The translations under genes and the position numbers were made by a program. Positions 1 through 9,115 of a stretch of 64,000 nt of DNA are shown piece after piece (the stretch's first letter is position 1; every line of letters begins with the position of its first letter). The notes beneath the pieces are model-generated. The model was given only the letters and a program-made list of their open reading frames with translations. It ran no database searches and was not told the DNA's origin. This DNA comes from Saccharomonospora sp. CUA-673 (GTDB taxonomy: Bacteria; Actinomycetota; Actinomycetes; Mycobacteriales; Pseudonocardiaceae), in the NCBI RefSeq assembly GCF_001942305.1, contig NZ_MKKE01000018.1, positions 1 through 64,000 of the forward strand, written 5' to 3'.

Positions 1-292
1 AAAACGCCGAAGCAGACTTCAGGATCTCATTGGCTCTCTTCAACTCGCGGTTCTCACGCCGTAGCCGCTTCAGCTCATCGAGTTCATCACTGGAGGGACC
101 GGGCTCTTCCCCAGCATCCCTGCGTGATTGCTTGGCCCAGTTATGCAGCGTGTGCGGTGAGACGCCGAGTTTCTCACCTGTGGCTTCAGCAGCCCTCCAT
201 CGCGAGGATTCCTGCACTCTGCGGTGATCTTCCATCATCCGCAGCGCCCGGTCCTTGAACTCCGGGGTATAAGACGTTCTGTTCCTGGTCAT
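1..292 (-). CDS. IS3-family transposase OrfA (helix-turn-helix subunit), cut by window edge
   Basis: This encodes the first 97 residues of the small DNA-binding subunit of an IS3-type transposase, which is normally joined to OrfB by programmed frameshifting. The start MTRNRTSYTPEFKDRALRM is the classic transposase_8 opening, a homeodomain-like helix-turn-helix follows (GVSPHTLHNWAKQ, residues 45-57), and a leucine-rich coiled coil (ELDELKRLRRENRELKRAN) runs to the edge. An AGGAGG ribosome site lies just upstream of the ATG at 292. The rest, including OrfB with the DDE catalytic domain, lies outside the window. Family assignment is secure; which IS it is cannot be told. Confidence 0.85.
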   Translation of the reverse strand, partial: MTRNRTSYTPEFKDRALRMMEDHRRVQESSRWRAAEATGEKLGVSPHTLHNWAKQSRRDAGEEPGPSSDELDELKRLRRENRELKRANEILKSASAF

Positions 293-344
293 AATCCGAT
301 CCTCCTGAATCACATAGATCGGAACAAGACCCAGTACGGTTCAC
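1..344 (-). mobile_element. IS3-family insertion sequence, right-hand end only
   Basis: The element reads leftward out of the window. It holds the 5' part of an IS3-type orfA. On the minus strand the outer edge near 344 starts TGAACCGTACTGGGTCTTG, which resembles the terminal inverted repeat of many actinobacterial IS3 elements. The other end and the target duplication are not visible, so the boundary at 344 is an estimate. Confidence 0.7.
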
Positions 345-488
345 AACGACCCACCACCGTTCTGACCTGGCCTTGTCAGCACGCACGAGGCTGATCTATG
401 TTGCCTGCTCGGACGTCCTAGTCGGGTGCCGACGACATGATCGCGCTCGCCTGCACACGGTCGACGACCGTGAGATCGGAGCATTGAC

Positions 489-1751
489 GTGACCGAGCCG
501 CCGCTGTCCGCGCCGACTAGCTACGACCGGGTCTGGACCAACTGGGCCGGCAACCACACCGCCACCGCCGCCATGTACTCGCGGCCACGCGACGAGGCCG
601 AAGCCGTCGAAGCGGTGCGGTACGCGATCGGGCAGGGCATGAACGTGCGCGTCGCCGGGACGGGACACTCGTTCACCCCGATCGTGCCCACCGGCGGACT
701 CATGCTCGACCTCACCGGGCTCAGCGGCGTCACCTCCACCGACCCCGCGCGGCTGCGCGCCTCGGCGCTCGCCGGCACCACCGTCGGCCAACTCGGCGAC
801 CCGCTGTGGGACGCCGGACTGTCCCTGTCCAACCAGGGTGACATCGACAAACAGGTCATCGCCGGCGCCATCGCGACCGCCACGCACGGCTCCGGCATCG
901 AACTGCCCAACATGTCCGCCGCCATGACGGGCGTGCGGCTCATCAACGGACACGGCGACATCGTCGAAATCGGCGAGAACGACCTGCGCGAACTACGCGC
1001 CGCACAGGTCGCCATCGGCTCGCTCGGCGTGATGCTCGAGGTCGAACTGGCCGTCTCCCCCGCGTACTACATCACCGAGGAAATCAGCTACCGGCCGTGG
1101 GAGGAGATCGAATCCTCCTGGGACGAACTGATCGCCAACCACCGGCACTTCTCGTTCTTCTGGTGCCCCGCCGACCACTCCGTCGACCTGTACCAACTCC
1201 CCGCGCCGCCCGACCAGCCGATGCGCAACCACTGCTACGTCAAGATCTACGACGAGGTCGAGATCACCGAACCCGACGGGATCGTGTCCGACGACGTCGG
1301 CAACCGCACCGACCGCGCATACCGCGTCTACCCCGGCGGTTACGACGAACCCTTCCACGAGATGGAATACATGGTGCCCGCCGAGCACGGCCTCGAGGCG
1401 CTGAACAAGATCCGCCGACTCATGCTCGACGAGTTCCCCGACCAGCTCTACCCCATCGAGGTGCGCTGGACCGCCGGCGACGACGCCTACCTGTCCCCGA
1501 ACTACCAGCGCGCCACCATGGTCATCTCCGTGTCCGGCGCGCCGGGCACCGACTACTGGCCGTTCCTGCGCGCCGTCGACCAACGCCTGCAGGAGTACCA
1601 GGCCCGCCCGCACTGGGGAAAGATCCACTTCATGACCCGCGACCGGCTCGGCGAACTGTTCCCCGAATTCGACACCTTCCTCGCCGTCCGCCGGGAATTC
1701 GACCCCGACGGAACCTTCCTCAACGACCACCTACGCCCACTACTGCGGTGA
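489..1751 (+). CDS. FAD-linked oxidase of the gulonolactone/arabinonolactone oxidase family
   Basis: A 420-residue cytosolic flavoprotein of the vanillyl-alcohol-oxidase fold. The N-terminal FAD domain shows GTGHSFTP near residue 57, where the histidine is the usual covalent FAD anchor in aldose oxidases, and the pyrophosphate loop ATATHGSG near 137. The C-terminal ALO domain ends in the family signature RPHWGK (about 376) and FDPDGTFLND. Members oxidise sugar lactones or alditols with oxygen or a dehydrogenase acceptor; the substrate here cannot be read. The GTG at 489 is the first start in frame before the FAD domain. The 3' end (LRPLLR-stop) is duplicated after the next gene, see the repeat at 3035. 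Confidence 0.85.
   Translation: MTEPPLSAPTSYDRVWTNWAGNHTATAAMYSRPRDEAEAVEAVRYAIGQGMNVRVAGTGHSFTPIVPTGGLMLDLTGLSGVTSTDPARLRASALAGTTVGQLGDPLWDAGLSLSNQGDIDKQVIAGAIATATHGSGIELPNMSAAMTGVRLINGHGDIVEIGENDLRELRAAQVAIGSLGVMLEVELAVSPAYYITEEISYRPWEEIESSWDELIANHRHFSFFWCPADHSVDLYQLPAPPDQPMRNHCYVKIYDEVEITEPDGIVSDDVGNRTDRAYRVYPGGYDEPFHEMEYMVPAEHGLEALNKIRRLMLDEFPDQLYPIEVRWTAGDDAYLSPNYQRATMVISVSGAPGTDYWPFLRAVDQRLQEYQARPHWGKIHFMTRDRLGELFPEFDTFLAVRREFDPDGTFLNDHLRPLLR
1730..1751 (+). repeat. Direct repeat, copy A (3' end of oxidase gene)
   Basis: This 22-bp stretch contains CCTACGCCCACTACTGCG and the stop codon of the oxidase. It recurs at 3035-3056 with one mismatch, so the two copies bracket eutH. Confidence 0.8.
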
Positions 1752-1802
1752 CATCGCCGCCCCGCGCGCCATCGCCCCGCGCGGGAGGAGAGGACAAGGA
1801 CA

Positions 1803-3029
1803 ATGGAGTCCTTCGGGAACGTAGTCATCTACATCATGATGGCGTTCGTCATCATCGGCGCCGTCGCCTCGATCCGCAACGACCAGCACGGACTCGGTAA
1901 GGAATTCAAGGAAGGCCTGCACTCCATCGGGGCCATCTTCATCCCTGTCGCCGGGATCATGGCCGCCATCCCCTACCTGTCGGCACTCGTCGAATCCGTC
2001 GCGGGCCCGCTGTTCGACGCCATCGGCGCCGACCCGGCGATCGCCGCGACCAGTCTGATCGCGGTCGACATGGGCGGATACCAACTGGCCCACGAGACCG
2101 CCGCCACCACCGGCGGATGGATCATGGCCAGCGTCGTCGGTTACATGGCAGGCGCCACGATCATCTTCACCATTCCGGTCGGCCTCGCCATGGTGGACCG
2201 CCGCGACCACCGGTACATGGCACTCGGCGTCATGGCCGGCGTCCTGGCCATCCCGATCGGCGTCCTCATCACCACGACCATGCTCGTCGCGACGTCGACG
2301 ACCGTCCGCGGCGACGTGTCCGGCGACAGCGCCTCGAACGCACCGCTGTCGGGTTTGGACACCGGCGCGATCCTGCTCAACCTGCTGCCGTTGGCCGTCT
2401 TCGTCGTCGCACTCGCCGCGGCACTCTGGTTCGCGCCCGAGCTCATGATCCGACTGTTCATCTGGTTCGGACGCATTCTCGACGCGCTGCTCAAGCTCGT
2501 GCTGGCCGTGAGCATCATCGAGCACTTCACCGGCGTGTTCTCCGCCGTTTTCGGTGGCTGGGGATTCGATCCGATCATCGCCGACGCCGAGGACCAGTAC
2601 CGCGCACTCGAGGTCGCCGGCAACATCGGCATCATGCTCGCCGGAGCGTTCCCCATGGTGTACGTCCTACGCAAGGGACTGGCGCGCCCGCTGGGCGCGT
2701 TGGGACGCCGCGTCGGGATGAGCGCCGAGGGCACCGCCGGACTGCTGGCCGCCATGGCCAACGTACTGGCCCTGTTCCGCCTCGTGCGGCACATGCCGCC
2801 GAAGGACAAGGTGCTGTGCATCGCGTTCGCCGTCTGTGCGGCGTTCCTGGTGGGCGACCACCTGGCGTTCACAGCGAACTTCCAACCGAACCTCATCCTG
2901 CCGCTGCTGGTGGGCAAACTCGTCGGCGGCATACTGGGGATCGGACTGGCGGCGCTCATCACGATGCCGGCGGTGCGTGCCCTCGCCGCCGAAGAACGCA
3001 CCGAGGACACCACCGCCACCGCTTCCTGA
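1803..3029 (+). CDS. eutH: EutH-family ethanolamine/amine permease
   Basis: A 408-residue membrane protein matching the EutH family, which carries ethanolamine across the inner membrane in gut bacteria. Family hallmarks are the start with IMMAFVIIGAV, GLHSIGAIFIPVAGIMAA near residue 38, the DMGGYQLAHE motif near 82 and VGLAMVDRRDHRYMALGVMAG near 120; about ten or eleven hydrophobic segments follow. AGGAGAGGA precedes the ATG. There is no ethanolamine ammonia-lyase or microcompartment gene nearby, so a different small amine or an orphan role is possible. The gene sits between two copies of a 22-bp repeat, which suggests it was inserted at the end of the oxidase gene. Confidence 0.85.
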   Translation: MESFGNVVIYIMMAFVIIGAVASIRNDQHGLGKEFKEGLHSIGAIFIPVAGIMAAIPYLSALVESVAGPLFDAIGADPAIAATSLIAVDMGGYQLAHETAATTGGWIMASVVGYMAGATIIFTIPVGLAMVDRRDHRYMALGVMAGVLAIPIGVLITTTMLVATSTTVRGDVSGDSASNAPLSGLDTGAILLNLLPLAVFVVALAAALWFAPELMIRLFIWFGRILDALLKLVLAVSIIEHFTGVFSAVFGGWGFDPIIADAEDQYRALEVAGNIGIMLAGAFPMVYVLRKGLARPLGALGRRVGMSAEGTAGLLAAMANVLALFRLVRHMPPKDKVLCIAFAVCAAFLVGDHLAFTANFQPNLILPLLVGKLVGGILGIGLAALITMPAVRALAAEERTEDTTATAS

Positions 3030-3034
3030 CGATT

Positions 3035-3056
3035 CCTACGCCCACTACTGCGATGA
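3035..3056 (+). repeat. Direct repeat, copy B (after eutH)
   Basis: This copy again encodes LRPLLR-stop in one frame, as in the true end of the oxidase at 1730-1751, but here it is attached to nothing. It differs by one base from copy A. Confidence 0.8.
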
Positions 3057-3059
3057 GCA

Positions 3060-5441
3060 CTACCGCGACGACCGCTGTGCCGACGTGATCGCCTCCCATA
3101 CCCGGAACGGGGTCACCGGCATGTCGACGTGGTTGACGCCCAACGGCTGCAACGCGTCGATGACGGCGTTGACGACCGCGGGTGTGGAGGCGATCGAACC
3201 CGACTCCCCCGCACCCTTGGCGCCGAGCGCGTTCGTCGGCGACGGCGTCACCGTGTGGTCGAGCGTGAAGTCGGGCAGGTCCGGGGCGCCCGGCACGAGG
3301 TAGTCGGCCATCGACGCGCTCGTGAGGTTGCCGTCGTCGTCGTACACCGCGTCCTCGTACAACGCCTGACCGATGCCCTGTGCGATCCCACCGTGCATCT
3401 GACCATCCACAATGGCCGGATTGATCACGGTGCCGCAGTCGTCGAGCGCGTAGTACTCAGGAATCGTGACCCGGCCGGTCTCGGTGTCCACATCGACGAC
3501 ACAAATGTGCGTACCGAACGGGTAGGTGAAGTTCGGCGGGTCGAAGAACTGTTCCTCGGACAGACCCGGTTCCATACCCTCCGGCAGATCCGCCGCCAGG
3601 TACGCCGCACCCGCGACCTCCTGGATCGTCACACTGCTACCGCCCGACACTCCCGCCACCGAGAACGCGCCGTCGGTGAACTCGAGGTCCTGTTCGGACG
3701 CCTCCAACATGTGCGCAGCCAACGTGCGCGCCTTCGTCACGACCTTCTCGCACGCCAGATACACCGCCGTGCCACCGACAGCGGCACTGCGCGAACCGTA
3801 GGTGTCCAAACCGTACGGCGCCGCCCGGGTGTCGCTGTGCACCACCTGGACGCTGTCCATCGGCACACCCAGACGATCCGCGACGATCTGCGCCCACGTC
3901 GTCTCGTGCCCCTGGCCGTGCGGCGACGTTCCCGTCACCACCTGCACCGCGCCCGTGGACAGCATGCGCACGCTCGCCATCTCCCACCCCGGCGCTCCGA
4001 GACGCAACGCGGCGGTCATCTTCGACGGCGACAGGCCACCGTTCTCGGTGTAGCTGCACAGTCCGATGCCCAGCTGGACCCGCTCGCCTGCCTCCCGCCG
4101 GCGGCGCTGCTCGGCGCGCAACCGGTCGTAACCGGCCAGGTCGAGAACCTTGTCGAGCGCGAGCGGATAGTTGCCGGAGTCCATCTCCAAACCCGCCGGC
4201 GTGGCCGCGCCGTTGTCGAACGGCGGGTGATAGTTGCGCCGGCGGACCTCGGCCGGGTCCATCCCCAGCCGGCGGGCCAGCGCGTCCATCGCCCGCTCCA
4301 CGCCGTAGATGCCCTCGGTCCGGCCCGCGCCGCGATACGAATCGGTCGGCGTCTTGTTCGTGAACACGCCCTTGCACTCGATGGAGAACGCACCGAACGA
4401 ATACACGCCGGGGAAGATGAACGCGCTCAACAACGGGATCCCGGGCGTCAACAACTGCAGATAGGCACCCATGTCGGCGAGGATGCGCACGCGCATGCCC
4501 AACAGCGTGCCGTCGTTGCGCGCCGCCAGCTCCACGTACTGCACCTGCCCCCGCCCGTGCGTCATCGTCTGACCGTCCTCGGTGCGGCCCGCGACCCACT
4601 TCACCGGCCGGGACAGCCGGCGGGCCAGAACGATGCCGATGCATTCCTCGGGATAGACGTTGAGCTTGCCGCCGAACCCGCCGCCGACGTCGGGCGCCAC
4701 GACGCGCAGATCCTGCTCGGGCACCGAGCACACCCCGGCCAGCACGCTGCGCAGGATGTGCGGGATCTGCGTCGAGGAGTACAGCGTGAAACCCGAACCG
4801 GTCGGTTCCGGCACCGCCACGATCGCGCGTTGCTCCATCGGCGTGGGCTGCAGCCGCTGCTGCACGTAGCGCTCCGCGACGTGCACGTCGGCCTCGGCGA
4901 ACGCGGCGTCCACCTCGCCCGTGGCCAGTTCCCACGTGTAGCTCTCGTTGGTGCCGAACTCCTCGTGCACATGTGGTCCACCGGCGAGGCTCTCCTCCAC
5001 GTCGAGAGCCGGGTCGGCCGGCTCGTAGTCGACGTCGATGTGCTCGAGCGCGTCCTGGGCCGCGGCGGCGTCGGCCGCGGCGACCACCGCAACTGCCTCG
5101 CCCGCGAACCGCACGTGGTCCACGGCGACGGGCAGGTGCTCGGGGATCCGGATGTCCTCGGTCACCGGCCACGCGCACGGGATGCCGGCCCACTCGTCGG
5201 CGAGGTCGGCACCGGTGTAGACGGCGACCACGCCCGGCATCCCCGCGGCCTCGGTGACGTCGATCGACGCGATGCGGGCGCGCGCGAACGGACTGCGCAG
5301 GACGGCGACGTGCACGGTGCCCGGCGGGGCGATGTTGCCGGTCCAATTGCCCTTCCCGGCGAGCAGTTGCGGATCTTCCCGACGCGGGACCGCAGTTCCC
5401 ACATTCGGACGGGCTGTGGTCCGGACCTCGGTCTCGGTCAT
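3060..5441 (-). CDS. Molybdenum hydroxylase large subunit (CoxL form II / xanthine dehydrogenase type)
   Basis: A 793-residue molybdopterin-cytosine-dinucleotide subunit of the xanthine oxidase family, the normal length for CoxL-like proteins. It opens with the a/b hammerhead domain (RREDPQLLAGKGNWTGNI near residue 20). Cofactor loops include DVGGGFGGK near 250 and SPHGQGHETTWAQIVADRLG near 505, and the base is the Glu of GAKGAGESGS near 740. The active-site loop reads DSYRGAGR, the form II sequence, not the AYRCSFR of true CO dehydrogenases, so hydroxylation of an N-heterocycle or aldehyde is likelier than CO oxidation. No FAD (CoxM) or 2Fe-2S (CoxS) subunit is in the window. It is the last gene of the minus-strand lactam operon, 87 bp after the biotin carboxylase. 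Confidence 0.9.
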   Translation of the reverse strand: MTETEVRTTARPNVGTAVPRREDPQLLAGKGNWTGNIAPPGTVHVAVLRSPFARARIASIDVTEAAGMPGVVAVYTGADLADEWAGIPCAWPVTEDIRIPEHLPVAVDHVRFAGEAVAVVAAADAAAAQDALEHIDVDYEPADPALDVEESLAGGPHVHEEFGTNESYTWELATGEVDAAFAEADVHVAERYVQQRLQPTPMEQRAIVAVPEPTGSGFTLYSSTQIPHILRSVLAGVCSVPEQDLRVVAPDVGGGFGGKLNVYPEECIGIVLARRLSRPVKWVAGRTEDGQTMTHGRGQVQYVELAARNDGTLLGMRVRILADMGAYLQLLTPGIPLLSAFIFPGVYSFGAFSIECKGVFTNKTPTDSYRGAGRTEGIYGVERAMDALARRLGMDPAEVRRRNYHPPFDNGAATPAGLEMDSGNYPLALDKVLDLAGYDRLRAEQRRRREAGERVQLGIGLCSYTENGGLSPSKMTAALRLGAPGWEMASVRMLSTGAVQVVTGTSPHGQGHETTWAQIVADRLGVPMDSVQVVHSDTRAAPYGLDTYGSRSAAVGGTAVYLACEKVVTKARTLAAHMLEASEQDLEFTDGAFSVAGVSGGSSVTIQEVAGAAYLAADLPEGMEPGLSEEQFFDPPNFTYPFGTHICVVDVDTETGRVTIPEYYALDDCGTVINPAIVDGQMHGGIAQGIGQALYEDAVYDDDGNLTSASMADYLVPGAPDLPDFTLDHTVTPSPTNALGAKGAGESGSIASTPAVVNAVIDALQPLGVNHVDMPVTPFRVWEAITSAQRSSR

Positions 5442-5528
5442 GGTTCACCCTTTCTGCAGAAGCGTCTGACGCTGTCGAACCGACGGTGGTGCGGTGTCCG
5501 TGGGGATCGGGCCGGCGACCTCGTGCGG

Positions 5529-6870
5529 CTACGTCGAATCCGGCAACAGTTCCTCCAGCCACCGGGTGTGCACGGCTCCGGCGCGGAGGTCGGGTTCGTC
5601 GAGCAGCCGGCGGTGGATCGGCACCGTCGTGGCCACCCCTTCGACCCGCAGTTCGGCCAGGGCCTGGCGAGCGCGGGCGAGCGCGGTGTCCCGATCGGGC
5701 CCGAAGCAGACGAGCTTGGCGATCATCGAGTCGTAGAACGGGCTGATGCGGTCGCCGGCGACGAAGCCGGTGTCCACCCGCACGCCCGGACCACCGGGAA
5801 GGTCCATACGCGACAGCGTTCCCGGGGTCGGCCGGAATCCCTCGTCCGGATCCTCGGCGTTGATGCGCAGTTCCACGGCCGCGCCGCGGACCTCCACCTC
5901 GTCCTGGGCGAACGAGATCGGCCGGCCGGCCGCGATGCGCAACTGCTCGCGCACCAGGTCCACGCCCGTGATCGCCTCGCTGATCGGGTGCTCGACCTGG
6001 ATCCGCGTGTTCATCTCGATGAAGAAGAACTCGCCGCCGGGCGTCAGCAGGAACTCGACCGTGCCCGCGCCCAGATAGCCCACCTGGCGCGCCAACCGGA
6101 CCGCGGCCTCGTTGATCTCCGTCCGCGTCTGCGGCGACAACCCCGGAGCCGGAGCCTCCTCGATGAGCTTCTGCCGACGCCGCTGCACCGAGCAGTCCCG
6201 TTCGAACGTGTGCACCACGGTGCCGGCCGCATCGGCCAGGACCTGCACCTCGATGTGGCGGGCGCCGTGGATCGCGCGTTCCAGGTACACCGTGTCGTCG
6301 CCGAACGCCGAGCGCGCCTCGCGCGCGCCGCGGGCAGGGCGTCGGCCAGTTCGTCCGGTGTGGACACCGGGCGGATGCCCCGTCCCCCACCGCCGGCCGC
6401 CGCCTTGATGAGCACCGGGTAACCGATGTCGTCGGCGGCGCCTGGGCCGCCTCGATGTCGTCGACCGGGCCGCTGCCCGGTACGACCGGGACGTCGGCGC
6501 GTCGCGCGGCCGCGCGGGCGGCCGCCTTGTCGCCCATCGTCTCGATCGTCGACACGCCGGGTCCGACGAACGTCAGGCCCGCGTCGGTGAACTCCTTGAC
6601 GGCCCCGGCCCGCTCGGACAGGAACCCGTAGCCGGGATGGACGGCGTCGGCGCCGGTCGACCGCGCGGCCTCCACCAGGGCGGTCGAGTTGAGGTACGAC
6701 TTGGCTGCGGCCGACTTGCCGATGTGCACCGCGGTGCCGGCCAGCTGCACCCACCGGCTCTGCTCATCGGCGTCGGAGTAGACGGCGACCGTCTCCAGGC
6801 CCTCGGCGTGCGCGGCGCGGATGATGCGCACCGCGATCTCACCGCGGTTGGCCACGAGAACGCGTCTCAT
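5529..6870 (-). CDS. Biotin carboxylase subunit (AccC-like), two apparent frameshifts
   Basis: ATP-dependent carboxylation of carrier-bound biotin. The start is MRRVLVANRGEIAVRIIRA. The ATP-grasp glycine loop (IKAAAGGGGRGI) and the catalytic stretch EMNTRIQVEHPISEAITG are both present but in different frames. One base is missing near 6440 and another near 6320-6328, both in GC runs. Restoring them gives 447 residues, the usual family length, so I take both as sequence errors. The ATG overlaps the stop of the biotin carrier gene by ATGA. Clustering with PxpB and PxpC suggests it charges the carrier for a lactam or amide carboxylation, as in urea carboxylase; fatty-acid acetyl-CoA carboxylase is less likely from context. 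Confidence 0.85.
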
Positions 6871-7106
6871 GTGCCACCCAGCCGCACGAGGTCCTGACCC
6901 ACGTCGACCTCGTCCCCGTCCTCGACGAGAAACTCTGCCGCGGCACCCTCCGCGTCGGCCTTGACCTCGTTGAACGTCTTCATCACCTCGATCAGGGCGA
7001 TGGTCTGGCCCGCGCTGATCGGCGCACCGTCCTCGACGTAGACGGGCTTGTCCGGGGCGGGCCGCCGGTAGAACACACCCGGCATCTGGGCCTTGATCGT
7101 CGTCAT
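6867..7106 (-). CDS. Biotin carboxyl carrier protein (AccB-like, short form)
   Basis: A 79-residue single-domain biotinyl carrier. The lysine of EVMKTFNEV near residue 40 is the biotin attachment site (the family motif is EAMK or EVMK), with the usual preceding bend around APISAGQTIALI. It lacks the long Pro/Ala linker of housekeeping AccB, which is common for carriers encoded beside 5-oxoprolinase genes. It is flanked by pxpC (16 bp upstream) and the biotin carboxylase (4-base overlap), so the genes are co-transcribed. I chose ATG 7106 because it gives a complete domain and follows an AGGAG-like site. Confidence 0.85.
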   Translation of the reverse strand: MTTIKAQMPGVFYRRPAPDKPVYVEDGAPISAGQTIALIEVMKTFNEVKADAEGAAAEFLVEDGDEVDVGQDLVRLGGT

Positions 7107-7122
7107 GATTCGCTCCTGCCTC

Positions 7123-8100
7123 CTACCGTGCGAGTTCGCGGCGGACCCGTTCGATCCGCTCCCGGCGGTCCCGTCGGGCCGCCAACGCCGTGTCCAGGTC
7201 CACCGAGGTGAACCGCACCGTGTCGCCGGTCTTGGTCTGCGCGATGCGGTCGCGGTCCACCGAGATGACGGTGCCGATCGTGGCGTAGCCGCCGCCGGTG
7301 ACGGCGTCGTTGAGCAGGACGATCGGCTCGTCGCCACCGGGGACCTGGATCGAGCCGACCGGGTAGCCCAGGTCGACGACGTTGGCCGGATCGCTGCCGG
7401 CGCCGAAGGGCTGCTGCCGTTCGGTGAAGTCGAGCCGCCCGCCGCGCAGCCGGTAGCCGACCCGGTCGGCGTCCTTGGTGACCTTCCAGTCGGTGTCGAG
7501 GAACGAGGCCAGCGCCTCCTCGGTGAGCCGGTAGGAGCACAGCCCGATGACCGTGCGCAGCTCGGCGGGCGCGCTCAGGTCCGGCTGCAGATCCTGCGGA
7601 ATCGCCGCGCCGGCGCGGCCCGATCCGGTGGCGGCTCCCAGCGGGAGTGTCTCGTCGTCGACGAGCTTGCGCCCGTGGTGGCCGCCGATGCCGGTCAACG
7701 TGTACGTCGAGCGCGACCCCAGATATACCGGCACGTCGACGCCGCCGCTGACCGCGACGTAGGCCCGGCAGCCCGCGCGGATCATGGCGAACGCGAGTAC
7801 GTCGCCCGGTCCGACGCGCACCGCGGTCCACGGTTCGACGGGTTCGTCGTTGACGGTCACGGGCACGTCGGCGCCGGTGACGGCCACCAGCCGCTCGTCG
7901 GTGAACTCCAGCGTCGGGCCGATGTAGGTGCCTTCGAGCACCCCGGCCCCGTCGGGATTGCCGACGAGCAGGTTGGCCACGACCGCCGCGTAGGCGTCCA
8001 TCGCACCGGAGGGCGGCATGCCCGTGTGGTAGTAGCCGAACCGGCCCGTGTCCTGCACCGTCGTGTACAGACCACCGGATCGCACCAGCAGGTCGCTCAT
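7123..8100 (-). CDS. pxpC: 5-oxoprolinase subunit C (biotin-dependent carboxyltransferase domain, KipA type)
   Basis: A 325-residue protein of the carboxyltransferase C/D fold. With PxpA and PxpB it cleaves 5-oxoproline to glutamate using ATP. Visible family signatures are TVQDTGRFGYYHTGMPPSGAMD near residue 13, in which the QD and GxPxSGAMD pattern is diagnostic, VSGGVDVP near 118 and NDAVTGGGYATIG near 266. The start ATG overlaps the end of pxpB by ATGA. In urea amidolyase the same two domains act as the carboxyltransferase, which is relevant because a carrier and a carboxylase follow directly. Confidence 0.92.
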   Translation of the reverse strand: MSDLLVRSGGLYTTVQDTGRFGYYHTGMPPSGAMDAYAAVVANLLVGNPDGAGVLEGTYIGPTLEFTDERLVAVTGADVPVTVNDEPVEPWTAVRVGPGDVLAFAMIRAGCRAYVAVSGGVDVPVYLGSRSTYTLTGIGGHHGRKLVDDETLPLGAATGSGRAGAAIPQDLQPDLSAPAELRTVIGLCSYRLTEEALASFLDTDWKVTKDADRVGYRLRGGRLDFTERQQPFGAGSDPANVVDLGYPVGSIQVPGGDEPIVLLNDAVTGGGYATIGTVISVDRDRIAQTKTGDTVRFTSVDLDTALAARRDRRERIERVRRELAR

Positions 8101-8995
8101 CGGTACAGCACCTCCAGCAGCTCGCGGTTGACCGCGTCGGGGTCGGCCAGCAGCGCGGCCGGTTCGAACTCGACCTCGCGGATCCGGTAGCGGAACGTGC
8201 CGTTCTCGACCTCCGCGCGCGTCTGCTCGAACTCGGCCATGTCGATCGCCCGGTACCGCAGGACGTCGTTGGCCTTCGGGAAGCAGATGTCGTCGGCGAA
8301 GTCGGGCAGGCTCTGCGACAGGTCGAACACCGGCGCCGGCGCATCCCGAACATCTGGTACCCGCCGGCCCCGCGCACCGGGTAGACGACGGCGAAGGCGC
8401 CGCCGAACCCGAACGTGCGCTCGGGGGTGTCGGTGCGGGGACGGACGTACTTGGGCACTTCGATCTGCCGTTCCCGGGGCACCAGCTGGTAGCAGAACGG
8501 CAGGCCGGGCACGAAGCCCAGCATCGTGACGATCCACGGGGCGCCGGTCATCGCGTCGATGACGCCCTGCACGGCGTCGAAACCGTTGATGCGCGCCGCG
8601 TACTCGAGGTCGGTGGCCTCGGGGTCCTGGTGGCGGTCGCGGAACCGCATGAGCGTCTCGTGGGTCCACGGGTCGTCGAACAGCACCGGCACGTCCACCA
8701 CGCGGGTCTTGAGCACGTAGTCGTCGGGCAACGAACCGACGGTCGACTCGAGCCGGCGCAGCTCCTCGACGAGCTCGCGCGGGTCGAGCCGGTCGGGGTC
8801 CACCTGGACCATGTAGGACGCGTTCGACGGGCAGATGTCGACGATGCCGTCGATGCCCTCCTCACGCAGGGCGTTGGTGACGGCCATCCCGGCGAAGTTC
8901 GCCTCCAGGCTCATGGCCTGGTCCAATTCCACGAAGACGAACTCGTCCCCGCCGTACTCGTAGCGCGGGGGCGGCAGCTGGATCTTCTCCGCCAT
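8097..8995 (-). CDS. pxpB: 5-oxoprolinase subunit B (KipI type), one apparent frameshift
   Basis: The partner of PxpC in ATP-dependent 5-oxoproline hydrolysis. The carboxyltransferase A/B motif GFVPGLPFCYQLV (near residue 160) and the phosphate loop FGFGGAFAVVYPVRGAGGYQMFGM near 200 are clear. The C-terminal third (APVFDLSQSLPDFADDICF onward) is in another frame. One base is missing near 8342 in a GCGCCGGCG run; adding it gives 299 residues. It is the first gene of the minus-strand operon, divergent from the PucR regulator across 120 bp. Confidence 0.88.
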
Positions 8996-9115
8996 CGTCC
9001 TGCCTCCCTGTGTCGGCGATCACATCAGGGTGCACCGCGTGGCGACGTTCCCGCTATCGACACTCTGCACAAAACGACGGCGCGGACTTGGCCGAACTGT
9101 GCGAAAGTGCTGGGT

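Noticed and set aside
1803..3029. EutH as evidence for an ethanolamine microcompartment
   Set aside because: No eutBC, shell protein or alcohol dehydrogenase gene is present in the window.
3060..5441. CoxL as aerobic CO dehydrogenase
   Set aside because: The active-site loop is DSYRGAGR, not the Cys-containing form I loop, and coxM and coxS are missing.
3129..6422. 1097-residue open frame on the plus strand
   Set aside because: It is antisense to the molybdenum hydroxylase and biotin carboxylase genes, Arg/Val/His-rich, and no family motif can be seen. Long antisense frames are normal in DNA of this GC content.
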